Of a DNA stretch of 64,000 nt, positions 33,454 to 41,253 are shown one piece after another; position 1 is the first letter of the stretch; each line of letters starts with the position of its first letter. Below the pieces are notes generated by a model. The model was given only the letters and a program-made list of their open reading frames with translations, was not told where the DNA came from and searched no databases. The stretch comes from Roseisolibacter agri. GTDB lineage: Bacteria > Gemmatimonadota > Gemmatimonadetes > Gemmatimonadales > Gemmatimonadaceae. A program made the translations under genes and the position numbers. The DNA lies in assembly GCF_030159095.1 (NCBI RefSeq), contig NZ_BRXS01000005.1:62001-126000 (forward strand). The letters run 5' to 3'.

Positions 33454-34434
33454 CTATGGCCTGTCCGTCGGGCTCGACGCGGTCGTCGCTGGTTGTGGTG
33501 CGAAGTTGATGCGCTCCTTCTCGAACACGAGCGGGCGGTGCTTCACCTGTGTGTAGATGGCGCCGACGTATTCGCCCACGACGCCGATGAAGATGAGCTG
33601 AATCGCGGACACGAAGAAGACGCCGATCACGACCGGCGCGAGGCCGAGCGAAAAGCTGCTCCAGAACATCAGCTTCGCGACGAGGTAGCCGAACGCCGTG
33701 ATGAGCGAAACGCCCGCGACGGCGAAGCCTAGAAGGCTGGCCAGCCGGAGGGGAACCTTCGAATAGTTGACGAAGCCCTGGAAGGCGACGTCGAAGAGCT
33801 GGTACGTGCTGATCTTGCTCTGGCCGCTGCGACGCACGGGCTGGCGGAACGGAACCGTCACGGGGCGATAGCCGATTTCGGCGATCAGTCCCCGCAGGAA
33901 GGGGTAGGGATCGTCGATGCGCCGCATGTCGCGGATGATCGCCTGGTCGTAGAGGCCGAATCCGGTCGCTTGGTGGACGATCTCGACGTCTGCGATGCGC
34001 GCGAGCAAGCGGTAATACGCGTCGCGAATCATGTACATGATGCGTCCTTCGTCGGCCTCGAGCTTCACGCCCAGTACGATGGGCGACCCAGCCTCCCATG
34101 CCCGCAGGAAGTCCGGGATGAGCGCTGGTGGCTCCTGGAAGTCGCACGCGATGCCGATGACCGCATCACCCTCGGCCTGGAGGATCCCGTGTACCGGGGA
34201 GCGCACCGGGCCGAAGTTGCGCGAGTTGACGATCACCTTCACCTTCGGGTCCGCCGCCGCGAGCGCGCGCAGGATCTCCGCCGTCGCGTCCTGCGACGCG
34301 TTGTCGATGAACAGGTGCTCGTACCGGTACTGCGGCAGCCCCTCGAAGACACCTCGCACCGCGAGGTACAGCTCGCGCACGTTGCCCTCCTCGTTGTAGC
34401 AGGGCGTGACGACGGTGATCAGGCGCGTGGTCAT
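33454..34434 (-). CDS. Polyprenyl-phosphate glycosyltransferase (GtrB/ArnC-like)
   Basis: GT2 enzyme of 326 residues that likely transfers a sugar from a nucleotide donor to undecaprenyl phosphate on the inner face of the membrane. The GT-A core has TVVTPCYNEEGNVREL, EHLFIDNASQDATAEIL, VNSRNFGPVRS and CDFQEPP (DxD region). QATGFGLYDQAII and GQSKISTYQLFDVA match the DPM1/GtrB/ArnC group. Two C-terminal transmembrane helices (about 235-260 and 270-295) follow. ATG overlaps the stop of the flippase-like gene (ATGA). It ends a three-gene minus-strand operon. Confidence 0.9.
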   Translation of the reverse strand: MTTRLITVVTPCYNEEGNVRELYLAVRGVFEGLPQYRYEHLFIDNASQDATAEILRALAAADPKVKVIVNSRNFGPVRSPVHGILQAEGDAVIGIACDFQEPPALIPDFLRAWEAGSPIVLGVKLEADEGRIMYMIRDAYYRLLARIADVEIVHQATGFGLYDQAIIRDMRRIDDPYPFLRGLIAEIGYRPVTVPFRQPVRRSGQSKISTYQLFDVAFQGFVNYSKVPLRLASLLGFAVAGVSLITAFGYLVAKLMFWSSFSLGLAPVVIGVFFVSAIQLIFIGVVGEYVGAIYTQVKHRPLVFEKERINFAPQPATTASSPTDRP

Positions 34435-35849
34435 GTGGGACGGGAAGAGAGGTCGAGCATCGAATCCGGCGTCGCGTCGATGGTGTCGATGGTGGCGATG
34501 GTGTCGACGGCGGCGTCCACGCGGCCCAACCTAGGCGTGGTGCGCATGGCGCGCCGCGCGCCCGTCCACCCGATGACCGCCGCGACCAGCAGCACGGCCG
34601 CCGCGTAGGCAAGCGCCGCGCGCTCCGGCGTCGCGGCGTGCGCACCCCACCAGCTCGCGGCGATCACCGCCAGCGCGCCGCACACGGTGTGCGCCCACAG
34701 CGGCTCCGCGCGCTCCGCGCGCAGCCACGCGCTCACGCCGTGCACCACCACCCACCCCAGCGCCGACGCGCCCAGCGCCGCGACGCCCCACGGCGACAGC
34801 GAGCGCGCGGCGAGCGCGGGAAGGTAGACGCCCGCGACCGCGACCAGCGTGGTGATCGCGACCGCGACCGCCGCGCCCACCGCCAGCGCCTGGCCGAGCG
34901 CGCGCCGCGCGAGCGACGCCGTCTCCGCGTGGCGGCCCGCCGCCGTCAGCGCCGCGAGCCGCGGATAGCGCGCGTGCAGCCACGAGACGCCGAGCGTCGC
35001 GGCGGCCGTCGCGAGCGCGAGCGCGAGGCCCGCGCGTCCGGCCGCCGCGGCCCCCTGGCCGCGCAGCAGGAGCGGGCCGAGCGACTGCGGCGCGGCCCAG
35101 AGCGCGAGCCAGTGGAGCGCGGTGCGCCACTGCGCCGCGCGCAGCCGCCGCACGTCGTCCGCGCCGTGCGCACCCGGCCGCCACAGCGCGCGCGCGAACG
35201 ATGCGGCGTGCCGCGCGAGCCAGAGCGCCGCCACCAGCAGCCACGCCGCGGCGAGCAGCGCCACCGCCCACGGCGCACCCACGGTGAGAATGCCGCTCCA
35301 CAGCGCGACGAGGCCGAGCGCGGCCTGCGCGAGCCGCATGCGCTGCACCGCCACCAGCCGGCCGATCCCCTCCGCCGCGGCGATCAGCGGCACGAGCGGC
35401 AGGTAGCACGCCGTCAGCAGCAGCGCGGCGATCGTGGCGCCGCCGTACGCGACGCCCGTGCGCGCGCCCTCCTCGCGCAGCGCGAGGACGACGAGCGGCG
35501 CCAGGAGCGCGAGGCCGAGCGCGGCGCGCGCGTACCAGGCGACGGCGGCGCGCGTGACGGCGCGCACGCGCGCGACCGCGTCGGCGTCGCCCGCGAGGTC
35601 GCCGTGCGCCCAGTGCACCGCGTCCGACTCGCGCGCCGCGAACTGCACGAGCAACGCGCCCGTGCCCAGCTCCGCGAGCTGCGCCAGCGCCTGCAGGTTG
35701 AGCAGGATGAAGTAGAACCCCTGCTCGGCCGGCGAGCGCGTGGTCGCCACCAGCACCAGCGCCACGGGCGCGGCCATGAGCGGGAGCAGGCGCGCGACGA
35801 GCACGCTCAGCACGCCCCGGTCGAGCCACGCGGCCGGCGTCGCGCTCAT
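34431..35849 (-). CDS. Oligosaccharide-flippase-like membrane protein
   Basis: About 472 residues with 11-12 predicted helices, Ala/Leu rich. The N-terminal PLMAAPVALVLVATTRSPAEQGFYFILLNL resembles the first helices of Wzx/MOP-type polysaccharide exporters. ATG at 35849 follows the stop of the upstream GT-C gene by seven bases; the longer frame upstream is not coding. Neighbours (GtrB-like enzyme and GT-C transferase) fit a route in which a lipid-linked sugar is made, flipped and used outside. The C-terminal tail VDTIATIDTIDATPDSM is encoded by 9-base direct repeats. Confidence 0.65.
   Translation of the reverse strand: MSATPAAWLDRGVLSVLVARLLPLMAAPVALVLVATTRSPAEQGFYFILLNLQALAQLAELGTGALLVQFAARESDAVHWAHGDLAGDADAVARVRAVTRAAVAWYARAALGLALLAPLVVLALREEGARTGVAYGGATIAALLLTACYLPLVPLIAAAEGIGRLVAVQRMRLAQAALGLVALWSGILTVGAPWAVALLAAAWLLVAALWLARHAASFARALWRPGAHGADDVRRLRAAQWRTALHWLALWAAPQSLGPLLLRGQGAAAAGRAGLALALATAAATLGVSWLHARYPRLAALTAAGRHAETASLARRALGQALAVGAAVAVAITTLVAVAGVYLPALAARSLSPWGVAALGASALGWVVVHGVSAWLRAERAEPLWAHTVCGALAVIAASWWGAHAATPERAALAYAAAVLLVAAVIGWTGARRAMRTTPRLGRVDAAVDTIATIDTIDATPDSMLDLSSRPT
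34478..34510 (-). repeat. 9-bp direct repeat in the flippase-like gene tail
   Basis: Three to four drifted copies of TCGATGGTG (read on +) encode a Thr-Ile-Asp type repeat near the C-terminus. In frame; a small slippage-prone tract. Confidence 0.6.
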
Positions 35850-35856
35850 GGCGGCC

Positions 35857-37734
35857 TCACCGCGGCGCGCTCCCGGCGTCCGCACGGCGCACGAGGCGCC
35901 GGACGCCGATGCCGTAGCCGTCGATCCAGAGCGAGTCCGGCGCGCCGACGTGGTACAGGCGCGCGACGCGCGCGAGCTCCGCGTCGCCCGGGAAGTACGC
36001 GACGTCCAGGAACCACGCCGTGTCGGGCAGCGCACGGCCGTCGGCGAGATCCTGTGCGCGCATCAGCGTCGGCACCGTGAGGTCGCGGCCGCGCAGGCGG
36101 CGCCGCTCGTCGCGGTCGAGCGCGTTGATCGAGAGCCAGTCCGCCGGCCCCGGAAGCACGAGCGTGCGCCCGGTGGCGACGGGGCGGACGTGCGAGAGCG
36201 CGGCCTGCGTCAGCTGCGCGAAGCGCAGGAACTCGAGGTTGTAGATGGCCTGGTTGAGGCCACGGCCGCAGCACGTGCCCGCGAACGAGTTCACGTACAG
36301 CAGCTCGTGCCGGCCGACGCGGTACGTGCCCCACAGCGCGCGCGACACCGGGTCGGGCGTGGCGCGGGCCGACCAGGCGAGCAGCGCGACGAACGCCGCG
36401 AGCGCGACGCGACGCGCGACGGCGGGCACGCGCAGCCGCAGCAGGCTCGCCAGCGCGGCCGCGAACACGTACGGGAAGACGGGCACCACGTACCGCGCCA
36501 TCACCAGCGATGGGAAGCGCGTCACCAGGTACACCGCGGCGACCGCGAACAGCGTCACCACCATCACCGCGTCGGCGCGCGCGTGCGGCACCGTGCGAGG
36601 GGCGAGTCGGGCGACGAAGCGGCGGAGCCCGACGGCCAGGTCCGCCGCCAGGGCCACGCTCGGGATCCAGTGGAAGTTGAGGACGAGGATCAGCGCCAGG
36701 AACGTGCGCGCCTCGGGCCCGAGCTGCGGATGGAGCAGCATCTGCGCGACGTCCCCGCCGGACGTGCCGGCCCACAGCGCGCCCCCGGCGGCGTTCGCGT
36801 GCCCGCGCCACAGCAGGTGCGCGGCGTAGAGCACGGGCGGCAGCGCGAGCGGCGCGTGCGTCGCCGCCACCGCGAGCCACCGCCGGCCGTCGATGCGCCA
36901 CGGCGTGCCGGACGCCAGCCGCGCCGCCGCGAGCGCCACTCCAACGGCGAGCGGCGCGCTCCACGGGCCCCACGGCACGAGCAGCACCGACAGCAGCGCG
37001 CCGAGCACCCCCGCATAGGCGCCGAGTCGCACGGGGCGGGGGACGGGCTGCGGCAGCGCGAGCACCGCGACGTGGATCGCCGCCAGCGCCGCGTAGAGCA
37101 GCGCGCCAGTCTCCTTGCTGAAGCTCGCCAGCAGTCCGAAGAGCGCGGCGATCCACAGGCGACGCTCCGCGAGCGCCGCGGCCGCGCCCACCAGGAACGC
37201 CAGCACGCCCACGTCGACGTTGACGTGGAGGACGCTGGAGAGGACCGCGGGATCGAGCAGCAGCGCGCCCACGAGCAGCGCGCGCTCGAGCGCCACCTCT
37301 TCATCGGGGAAGGCCGACCGGAGCAGCCGCGCGAACGCGACCGCGCCGAGCGCGAGCAGCGCCGCGTTCGCGAGCAGGAGCAGCTGGGGATTCCCGACGT
37401 CCAGCCGCTGCAGGAGCGAGAGGACGCCGATGTAGGCGTGCGACGGATGCCCGCCGCAGCGCAGCGCCTCCAGCGCGAACGGCCGCTCGGCCGCCGACAC
37501 GGCGCATTCGGCGTAGATCCGCGCGTCCCACATGGGGACGTAGTCGCGGGCCCACCAGAGCAGCCGCGCGCTCCACGCGGCGCACGCCACGAGCACGAGC
37601 GACGCGAGCGCACGCTGCCAGGGGACGCGCCGTGCCGCCGCGCCGCTGGGCGCGGCACCGGGCGGATCGGCCGCGACGGCGGCGGGCCGCGGGTCGGGCG
37701 GGGCGAGGCTGGGCACGATCGGAGGGACGTCCAC
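35857..37734 (-). CDS. GT-C type membrane glycosyltransferase, paralogue of 18782-20629
   Basis: Polytopic protein of about 625 residues. GTG at 37734 (VDVPPIVPSLAPPDPR) is the likely start; the frame stays open far upstream but that part reads as low-complexity antisense of the permease gene. First loop ARDYVPMWDARIYAECAV carries the acidic GT-C motif. HPSHAYIGVL, LNFHWIPSVALAADLAVGL and NLEFLRFAQLTQAAL match the plus-strand relative at 18782-20629. It heads the minus-strand operon with the flippase-like and GtrB-like genes, so it may transfer the sugar from the lipid carrier onto a glycan or protein at the outer face. Confidence 0.7.
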   Translation of the reverse strand: MDVPPIVPSLAPPDPRPAAVAADPPGAAPSGAAARRVPWQRALASLVLVACAAWSARLLWWARDYVPMWDARIYAECAVSAAERPFALEALRCGGHPSHAYIGVLSLLQRLDVGNPQLLLLANAALLALGAVAFARLLRSAFPDEEVALERALLVGALLLDPAVLSSVLHVNVDVGVLAFLVGAAAALAERRLWIAALFGLLASFSKETGALLYAALAAIHVAVLALPQPVPRPVRLGAYAGVLGALLSVLLVPWGPWSAPLAVGVALAAARLASGTPWRIDGRRWLAVAATHAPLALPPVLYAAHLLWRGHANAAGGALWAGTSGGDVAQMLLHPQLGPEARTFLALILVLNFHWIPSVALAADLAVGLRRFVARLAPRTVPHARADAVMVVTLFAVAAVYLVTRFPSLVMARYVVPVFPYVFAAALASLLRLRVPAVARRVALAAFVALLAWSARATPDPVSRALWGTYRVGRHELLYVNSFAGTCCGRGLNQAIYNLEFLRFAQLTQAALSHVRPVATGRTLVLPGPADWLSINALDRDERRRLRGRDLTVPTLMRAQDLADGRALPDTAWFLDVAYFPGDAELARVARLYHVGAPDSLWIDGYGIGVRRLVRRADAGSAPR

Positions 37735-37838
37735 GAGAGAGGTAGGGTGCCGATCATGACGCGGTGCTAACCTCCCGGCAACTGCCGCATCCCTCGATCC
37801 GCTTGCCGGCGCGCGTCCCATCGGCGACGATCCCCGCC

Positions 37839-38603
37839 ATGACCGCCCGCCGCTCTCCCGCCGCGCTCCTCGCGCTGCCGCTGCTGCTCTTCCTGCTGGC
37901 GCCCGTGGCCGTGCTGGTGGTCCCGAACCTCGGTGCCGCGCTGGTGGCGCTCGCGCGCGACGGCGAGCTGCGCGACGCGCTGGGGCGCACGGCGCTGGCG
38001 GCGTGCCTGGCCGCGCTGCTGGCGGCGGTGCTGGGGACGCCGCTGGCCTGGCTGCTGGCCCGTCGCCCGTTCCCGGGGCGCGCGCTGGTGGAGGCGGCGC
38101 TCGACCTGCCGCTCGTCCTTCCGCACCCGGTCGCCGGCCTGGCGCTCCTGCTCGTGCTCGGCCGCCAGAGCCCGGTCGGCGGCGCGCTGCTCGAGTTGGG
38201 GCTGCGGATCGTCGGCTCGCTGGCGGGGACGACGGCGGCGATGCTGTTCGTGAGCGCGCCGCTGTTCGTGAGCGCGGCGCGCGCGAGCTTCGCGGCGGTG
38301 GACGAGGAGCACGAGCTGGTCGCCGGCACGCTGGGGGCGGGGCCGTGGCGTCGTTTCTGGCGCGTCTCGCTGCCGCTGGCGTCACGCGGGCTGCTCGCCG
38401 GCGCGGTGGTGGCGTGGGCGCGGGCGATCAGCGAGTTCGGCGCGGTGGTGGTGGTCGCGTACCATCCGCGCGTCGCGAGCACGCTCGCCTACGAGCGCTT
38501 CACGGGCTACGGCCTGTCGGAGGCGCTGCCGGTGGCCGCGGCGCTGGCGCTGGTGGCGCTGGTGCCGCTGGTGGCCCTGCGCGCGATCCGGGGGGCGAGG
38601 TAG
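37839..38603 (+). CDS. ABC transporter permease, molybdate/sulfate type, orphan
   Basis: Five- to six-helix permease (254 residues) of the ModB/WtpB/CysT group. The cytoplasmic EAA-type loop is EEHELVAGTLGAGPWRRFWRVSLPL; the C-terminal ISEFGAVVVVAYHPRVASTLAYERF is typical of molybdate/tungstate permeases. ATG at 37839 begins an ordinary first helix. No substrate-binding protein or ATPase gene adjoins it, so it either pairs with subunits encoded elsewhere or is a leftover. Divergent from the GT-C gene (104-base gap). Confidence 0.8.
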   Translation: MTARRSPAALLALPLLLFLLAPVAVLVVPNLGAALVALARDGELRDALGRTALAACLAALLAAVLGTPLAWLLARRPFPGRALVEAALDLPLVLPHPVAGLALLLVLGRQSPVGGALLELGLRIVGSLAGTTAAMLFVSAPLFVSAARASFAAVDEEHELVAGTLGAGPWRRFWRVSLPLASRGLLAGAVVAWARAISEFGAVVVVAYHPRVASTLAYERFTGYGLSEALPVAAALALVALVPLVALRAIRGAR

Positions 38604-38666
38604 GGCGGCTGCGTGCTGCGCGCAGCGTGAACGACCTCGGGACGCGTCATCGCGCCGCGGAGATGG

Positions 38667-38806
38667 TGCCTGTCGGGGAGGATGCGGATGCTCCGGATCC
38701 GAGCGGATCGTTCGGATCGCTCCTCGCAGCGCATGGGACGTCGCCGCCACGGGGAACGATCCGGAGCATCCGCTACATCCGGAGCATCCGTATCCCCCCA
38801 AAGGCA
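38667..38806. repeat. Long imperfect palindrome (family A) between convergent genes
   Basis: Left arm begins TGCCTGTCGGGGAGGATGCG and continues through GGATGCTCCGGAT. The right arm mirrors it (ATCCGGAGCATCCG twice, then TATCCCCCCAAAGGCA). About 55-60 bp of imperfect stem. Ends 33 bases from the DedA-like gene stop. A small extra palindrome GCTGCGCGCAGC lies at 38617-38628. The rest of the 236-base gap holds nothing recognisable. Confidence 0.8.
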
Positions 38807-38839
38807 ACAGGGCTCGGTCAGGATCCGCAGCCCGCAGCC

Positions 38840-39463
38840 CTATCGCACCCGCTCTATCGGCCGCCCCAGCTTCCGCTCGAGCCGCGCGATCAGCCGGTCG
38901 CCAGCGAAGCGCACGATCAGCCCGATCACCGCGAAGCGCGCCGCGCGCCCCACGGCCAGCGCGCCCAGGAAGGGAAGGAACGGGACGCCGAACGCCCCGC
39001 CGCCGATGCACACCAGCTTCGTCGACAGCGGCGACATCGTGCTGAGCAGCACCAGCAGCGCGCCGCGGCGCAGGAAGAGCCCCTCCATCGACGCCCACCG
39101 CTCCGGGCTCACGCCGAGCAGCGACACCAGCGGCATGCCGATCGAGTCGAACGCGTAGACGCCGATCGCGTAGGCGATCAGCCCGCCCGCCGTGGCGCCG
39201 ATCGCCGCCATCAGCGCGAGGTGCGGCGCCCGCTTCGGGTCCGCGAGGCCCAGGGGGAGGAAGAGCGCCTCGCTCGGCCCGGGGACCACGGAGCCCTGCA
39301 GCGCGTTCCACGTGCACACCGCGCTCCCCGCATGCCCCGACTCGGCCCACCGGTGCAGGCGCGCGAGCAGCGCCACCAGCCCGCGCCGCAGCCGCCCGGG
39401 GGCGGAGGCGTCGCGGTGCTCGGTCGGCAGCGCCGGCGTGGTGGGGTCGAGGGCGGTCGTCAC
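38840..39463 (-). CDS. DedA/VTT-family membrane protein (YqaA-like)
   Basis: 207-residue inner-membrane protein with four or five helices. It has the SNARE-associated/VTT plan: a re-entrant start NALQGSVVPGPSEALFLPLGL (glutamate within the Pro-Gly-rich hairpin), then GATAGGLIAYAIGVYAFDSIG with the G-x3-G helix. A second re-entrant hairpin TMSPLSTKLVCIGGGAFGVPFLPFL follows. Such proteins support lipid scrambling or undecaprenyl-phosphate recycling in some bacteria. GTG start. Single gene, flanked by palindromes. Confidence 0.85.
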   Translation of the reverse strand: MTTALDPTTPALPTEHRDASAPGRLRRGLVALLARLHRWAESGHAGSAVCTWNALQGSVVPGPSEALFLPLGLADPKRAPHLALMAAIGATAGGLIAYAIGVYAFDSIGMPLVSLLGVSPERWASMEGLFLRRGALLVLLSTMSPLSTKLVCIGGGAFGVPFLPFLGALAVGRAARFAVIGLIVRFAGDRLIARLERKLGRPIERVR

Positions 39464-39493
39464 GAGGACGGGAAGCTACGGGCGGGGCCGGCC

Positions 39494-39537
39494 ATCGCGC
39501 AGTGCGTCGCGCAGTGCGTCGCGCAGTGCGTCGCGCG
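39494..39537. repeat. 12-bp tandem repeat
   Basis: Three full copies plus a partial one of GTGCGTCGCGCA in the 108-base gap between the DedA-like gene start and the next gene. It is flanked by GGCCGGCC-type ends. No coding role seen; it may overlap the DedA promoter region. Confidence 0.75.
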
Positions 39538-39571
39538 GGCCGGCCCACGCCCGTCGCGGGTCATGCCGGCG

Positions 39572-39916
39572 TCAGGCGCTGCGGTCGTTCGGCCGGCGAT
39601 CGACCGACGAGCCGCCCGCGGCCTCGCTCCCCCAGCCGGGCCCGCCCATGCGCCCCTCGCTGTTCTCGCGGAAGGCGTTCGGCTCGGGCGCGCGGTTGCC
39701 GCCGCCGCCCGCGTTGCGCAGCTGCGGATCGTCGCCCGTGTCCACGGCCTGCTCGTCGATCAGCTGCTCGCGGTCGTCACCCTTGCCGTGCGTGCCGTGC
39801 GCGCGGCTCTCCGCGGACGCCACGCGCTCCGGCGCCTCGGCGTCGATGCGCTCGCCCTGCGCATGGTCGCCGCGCGGGGGACGGGGGCCCTTCTCGGGCT
39901 GCGGTCGGTCGCTCAT
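39572..39916 (-). CDS. Small hydrophilic hypothetical protein
   Basis: 114 residues, strongly charged and Gly/Pro/Asn-rich, with no signal peptide or membrane segment and little predicted order (MSDRPQPEKGPRPPRGDHAQ at the start). I do not recognise it. Support for coding: AGGAG eight bases ahead of the ATG, and a sequence unlike the repeat-laden DNA on both sides. It could be a disordered stress-type protein; function unknown. Confidence 0.5.
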   Translation of the reverse strand: MSDRPQPEKGPRPPRGDHAQGERIDAEAPERVASAESRAHGTHGKGDDREQLIDEQAVDTGDDPQLRNAGGGGNRAPEPNAFRENSEGRMGGPGWGSEAAGGSSVDRRPNDRSA

Positions 39917-40072
39917 CTGCTCTGCTCCTGGAAGTTGGAGCCGGCAGAGGGGGCAAGGGGTGGGCCGGCAGCCGGGCTGCGTGCTGCGTGCTTCGTGCGG
40001 CGTGCGGCGTGCGGGCGCCCTGCCCTCGGCCGCCCACGTCGCGCCCGGCACTGCCCGAGCGTCGCGGGAGGA

Positions 40073-40201
40073 CAACGGATGCTCCGGATGAGACGGATCG
40101 TGCGGATCGCTCCTCGCTGCACAGGGGACGTCGCCGCCGCGCGGAGCGATCCGGAGCATCCGTCTCATCCGGAGCATCCGTCTCATCCGGAGCATCCGTA
40201 G
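40073..40201. repeat. Long imperfect palindrome (family A), iterated arm
   Basis: The left arm begins ACGGATGCTCCGGATGAGAC. The right arm holds three tandem 18-base copies of ATCCGGAGCATCCGTCTC, so arms are of unequal length and can pair in several registers. Centre (about 40110-40140) is GC-rich and shared with the 38667 element (GGGACGTCGCCGCC). Confidence 0.8.
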
Positions 40202-40227
40202 TCCCCAGTTCGCCGACCAGCGCCCGG

Positions 40228-40389
40228 CGCGCCGGACCCGAACGGCAACGGCAGCAAGGATGGAAGTCGGAGAAGATGGGATAACGACGGATGGCTCCAT
40301 GCAGGTGCGAGGAACGTCGCGCCACACGGAGCCATCTGTCGTCATCAGACTTTATCCGATCTTATGCCTTGCCGTTCGGGTCCGGCGCG
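40228..40389. repeat. Family B palindrome with 20-bp perfect terminal inverted repeat
   Basis: Ends are CGCGCCGGACCCGAACGGCA (40228-40247) and its exact complement (40370-40389). Inside, a second matched block GACGGATGGCTCC / GGAGCCATCTGTC flanks the centre. The whole 162 bases form one long imperfect stem. Lies downstream of the endonuclease III gene. No coding capacity; MITE-like. Confidence 0.85.
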
Positions 40390-40426
40390 TCGATACCCGG
40401 CCACGCAGCACGCAGCAGCACGCAGC

Positions 40427-41182
40427 TCAGCGCTGGACCCGCGCCTGCCCCGTCGGACAGAGGTCGAGCACCGGACACCGCCCGCACGCCGGGTCCCGGT
40501 GGAAGCAGCAGCGCTGCCCGTGGAGCATCAGCGCCTCGTGGTTGTCGTAGACCGTCTGGGCATCCCAGTCGGACGGCAGCTGCGCCTCCAGCCAGGCGTG
40601 CGCGGGGCCCACGTCGATGCTCGCGGGGATCAGCCCCAGCCGCACCGCCACGCGGTGGTGGTGGCTGTCCACCGGGAGCGCGGGCATCCGCAGGCGGCTG
40701 AACAGCAGCACCGCGGCGCTCGTCTTCGGGCCGATGCCCGGGATCGTCTCCAGCCAGGCGCGGGCTTCGGGCACGGAGAGATCGGCCAGGAAGTCGAGCG
40801 CGTGCGCGTCCAGCGCGCCCCGCCGCTCCGCGATCGCGCGCAGCACCGCCTGGAGGCGCGGCGCCTTCTGCTCCGGCCACGTCACCGGCGCGATCGCCGC
40901 CTCGACCTCGGCCGTGGGCGCGTCGCACACCGCCGTCCAGTCCGGGAAGCGCGCCCGGAGCTGCCGGAACGCGCGCCCCGAGTCGCTGTTCTTCGTGCGG
41001 TGCGACAGCAGCGACGAGACCAGCTCGCTCAGCGGGTCCAGGTCGTGGAAGAAGGCGATCGGGCAGCCGTAGGCCGCGCACAATCGCTCGTGCACCACGA
41101 GCACCTTCGCGCGCGTCGCGTCGTCCACCACCGGGCCGCGCACCGCGCGCGTCCGCCTCGCCGTCCGTTCCGTCTCCGCCAC
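40427..41182 (-). CDS. nth: Endonuclease III-like DNA glycosylase
   Basis: HhH-GPD base-excision repair enzyme, 251 residues. Helix-hairpin-helix is IPGIGPKTSAAVLLF (catalytic Lys). The catalytic Asp is in PVDSHHHRVAVRLG. The C-terminal [4Fe-4S] ligands are in CCFHRDPACGRCPVLDLC with C-x6-C-x2-C-x5-C spacing. LVSSLLSHRTKNSDSGRAF replaces the usual LLSAQTTD region, so substrate preference may differ from E. coli Nth. GTG start with GGAGG five bases ahead (41188-41192). Confidence 0.9.
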   Translation of the reverse strand: MAETERTARRTRAVRGPVVDDATRAKVLVVHERLCAAYGCPIAFFHDLDPLSELVSSLLSHRTKNSDSGRAFRQLRARFPDWTAVCDAPTAEVEAAIAPVTWPEQKAPRLQAVLRAIAERRGALDAHALDFLADLSVPEARAWLETIPGIGPKTSAAVLLFSRLRMPALPVDSHHHRVAVRLGLIPASIDVGPAHAWLEAQLPSDWDAQTVYDNHEALMLHGQRCCFHRDPACGRCPVLDLCPTGQARVQR

Positions 41183-41191
41183 CCTCGCCTC

Positions 41192-41212
41192 CCGTCACAC
41201 CCGACGTGACGG
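41192..41212 (-). promoter_or_regulatory. Dyad overlapping the nth Shine-Dalgarno
   Basis: CCGTCAC, seven bases, GTGACGG: a perfect 7-bp inverted repeat starting ten bases upstream of the nth GTG and touching its GGAGG. Spacing (centres about 14 bp apart) suits either a dimeric repressor or an RNA hairpin masking the ribosome site. Chance cannot be excluded. Confidence 0.35.
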
Positions 41213-41253
41213 ATGGCACGACGTGGGCCGCCGGGAGGCGATCCGCGAGACTG

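Larger units (their letters stand above)
39973..40430. repeat. Composite repeat region: family D arms enclosing A and B palindromes
   Basis: The 510-base gap 39917-40426 contains no gene. Its outer parts, GCTGCGTGCTGCGTGCTTCG (from 39975) and CACGCAGCACGCAGCAGCAC (from 40402), are near complements of each other and of the family D hairpin at 53492-53573. Between them lie a family A palindrome (40073-40201) and a family B palindrome (40228-40389). Reads as elements inserted within an older hairpin. Confidence 0.65.

Noticed and set aside
35857-38385. Reading the minus-strand GT-C gene from its longest open start
   Set aside because: The extra N-terminal 217 codons are antisense to the ABC permease and low complexity; GTG at 37734 gives a normal first helix.
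39917-40426. Possible CRISPR array or small RNA genes in the repeat-rich gap
   Set aside because: Repeats are inverted or directly abutting without unique spacers of constant length, and no cas gene is near; better explained as nested palindromes.
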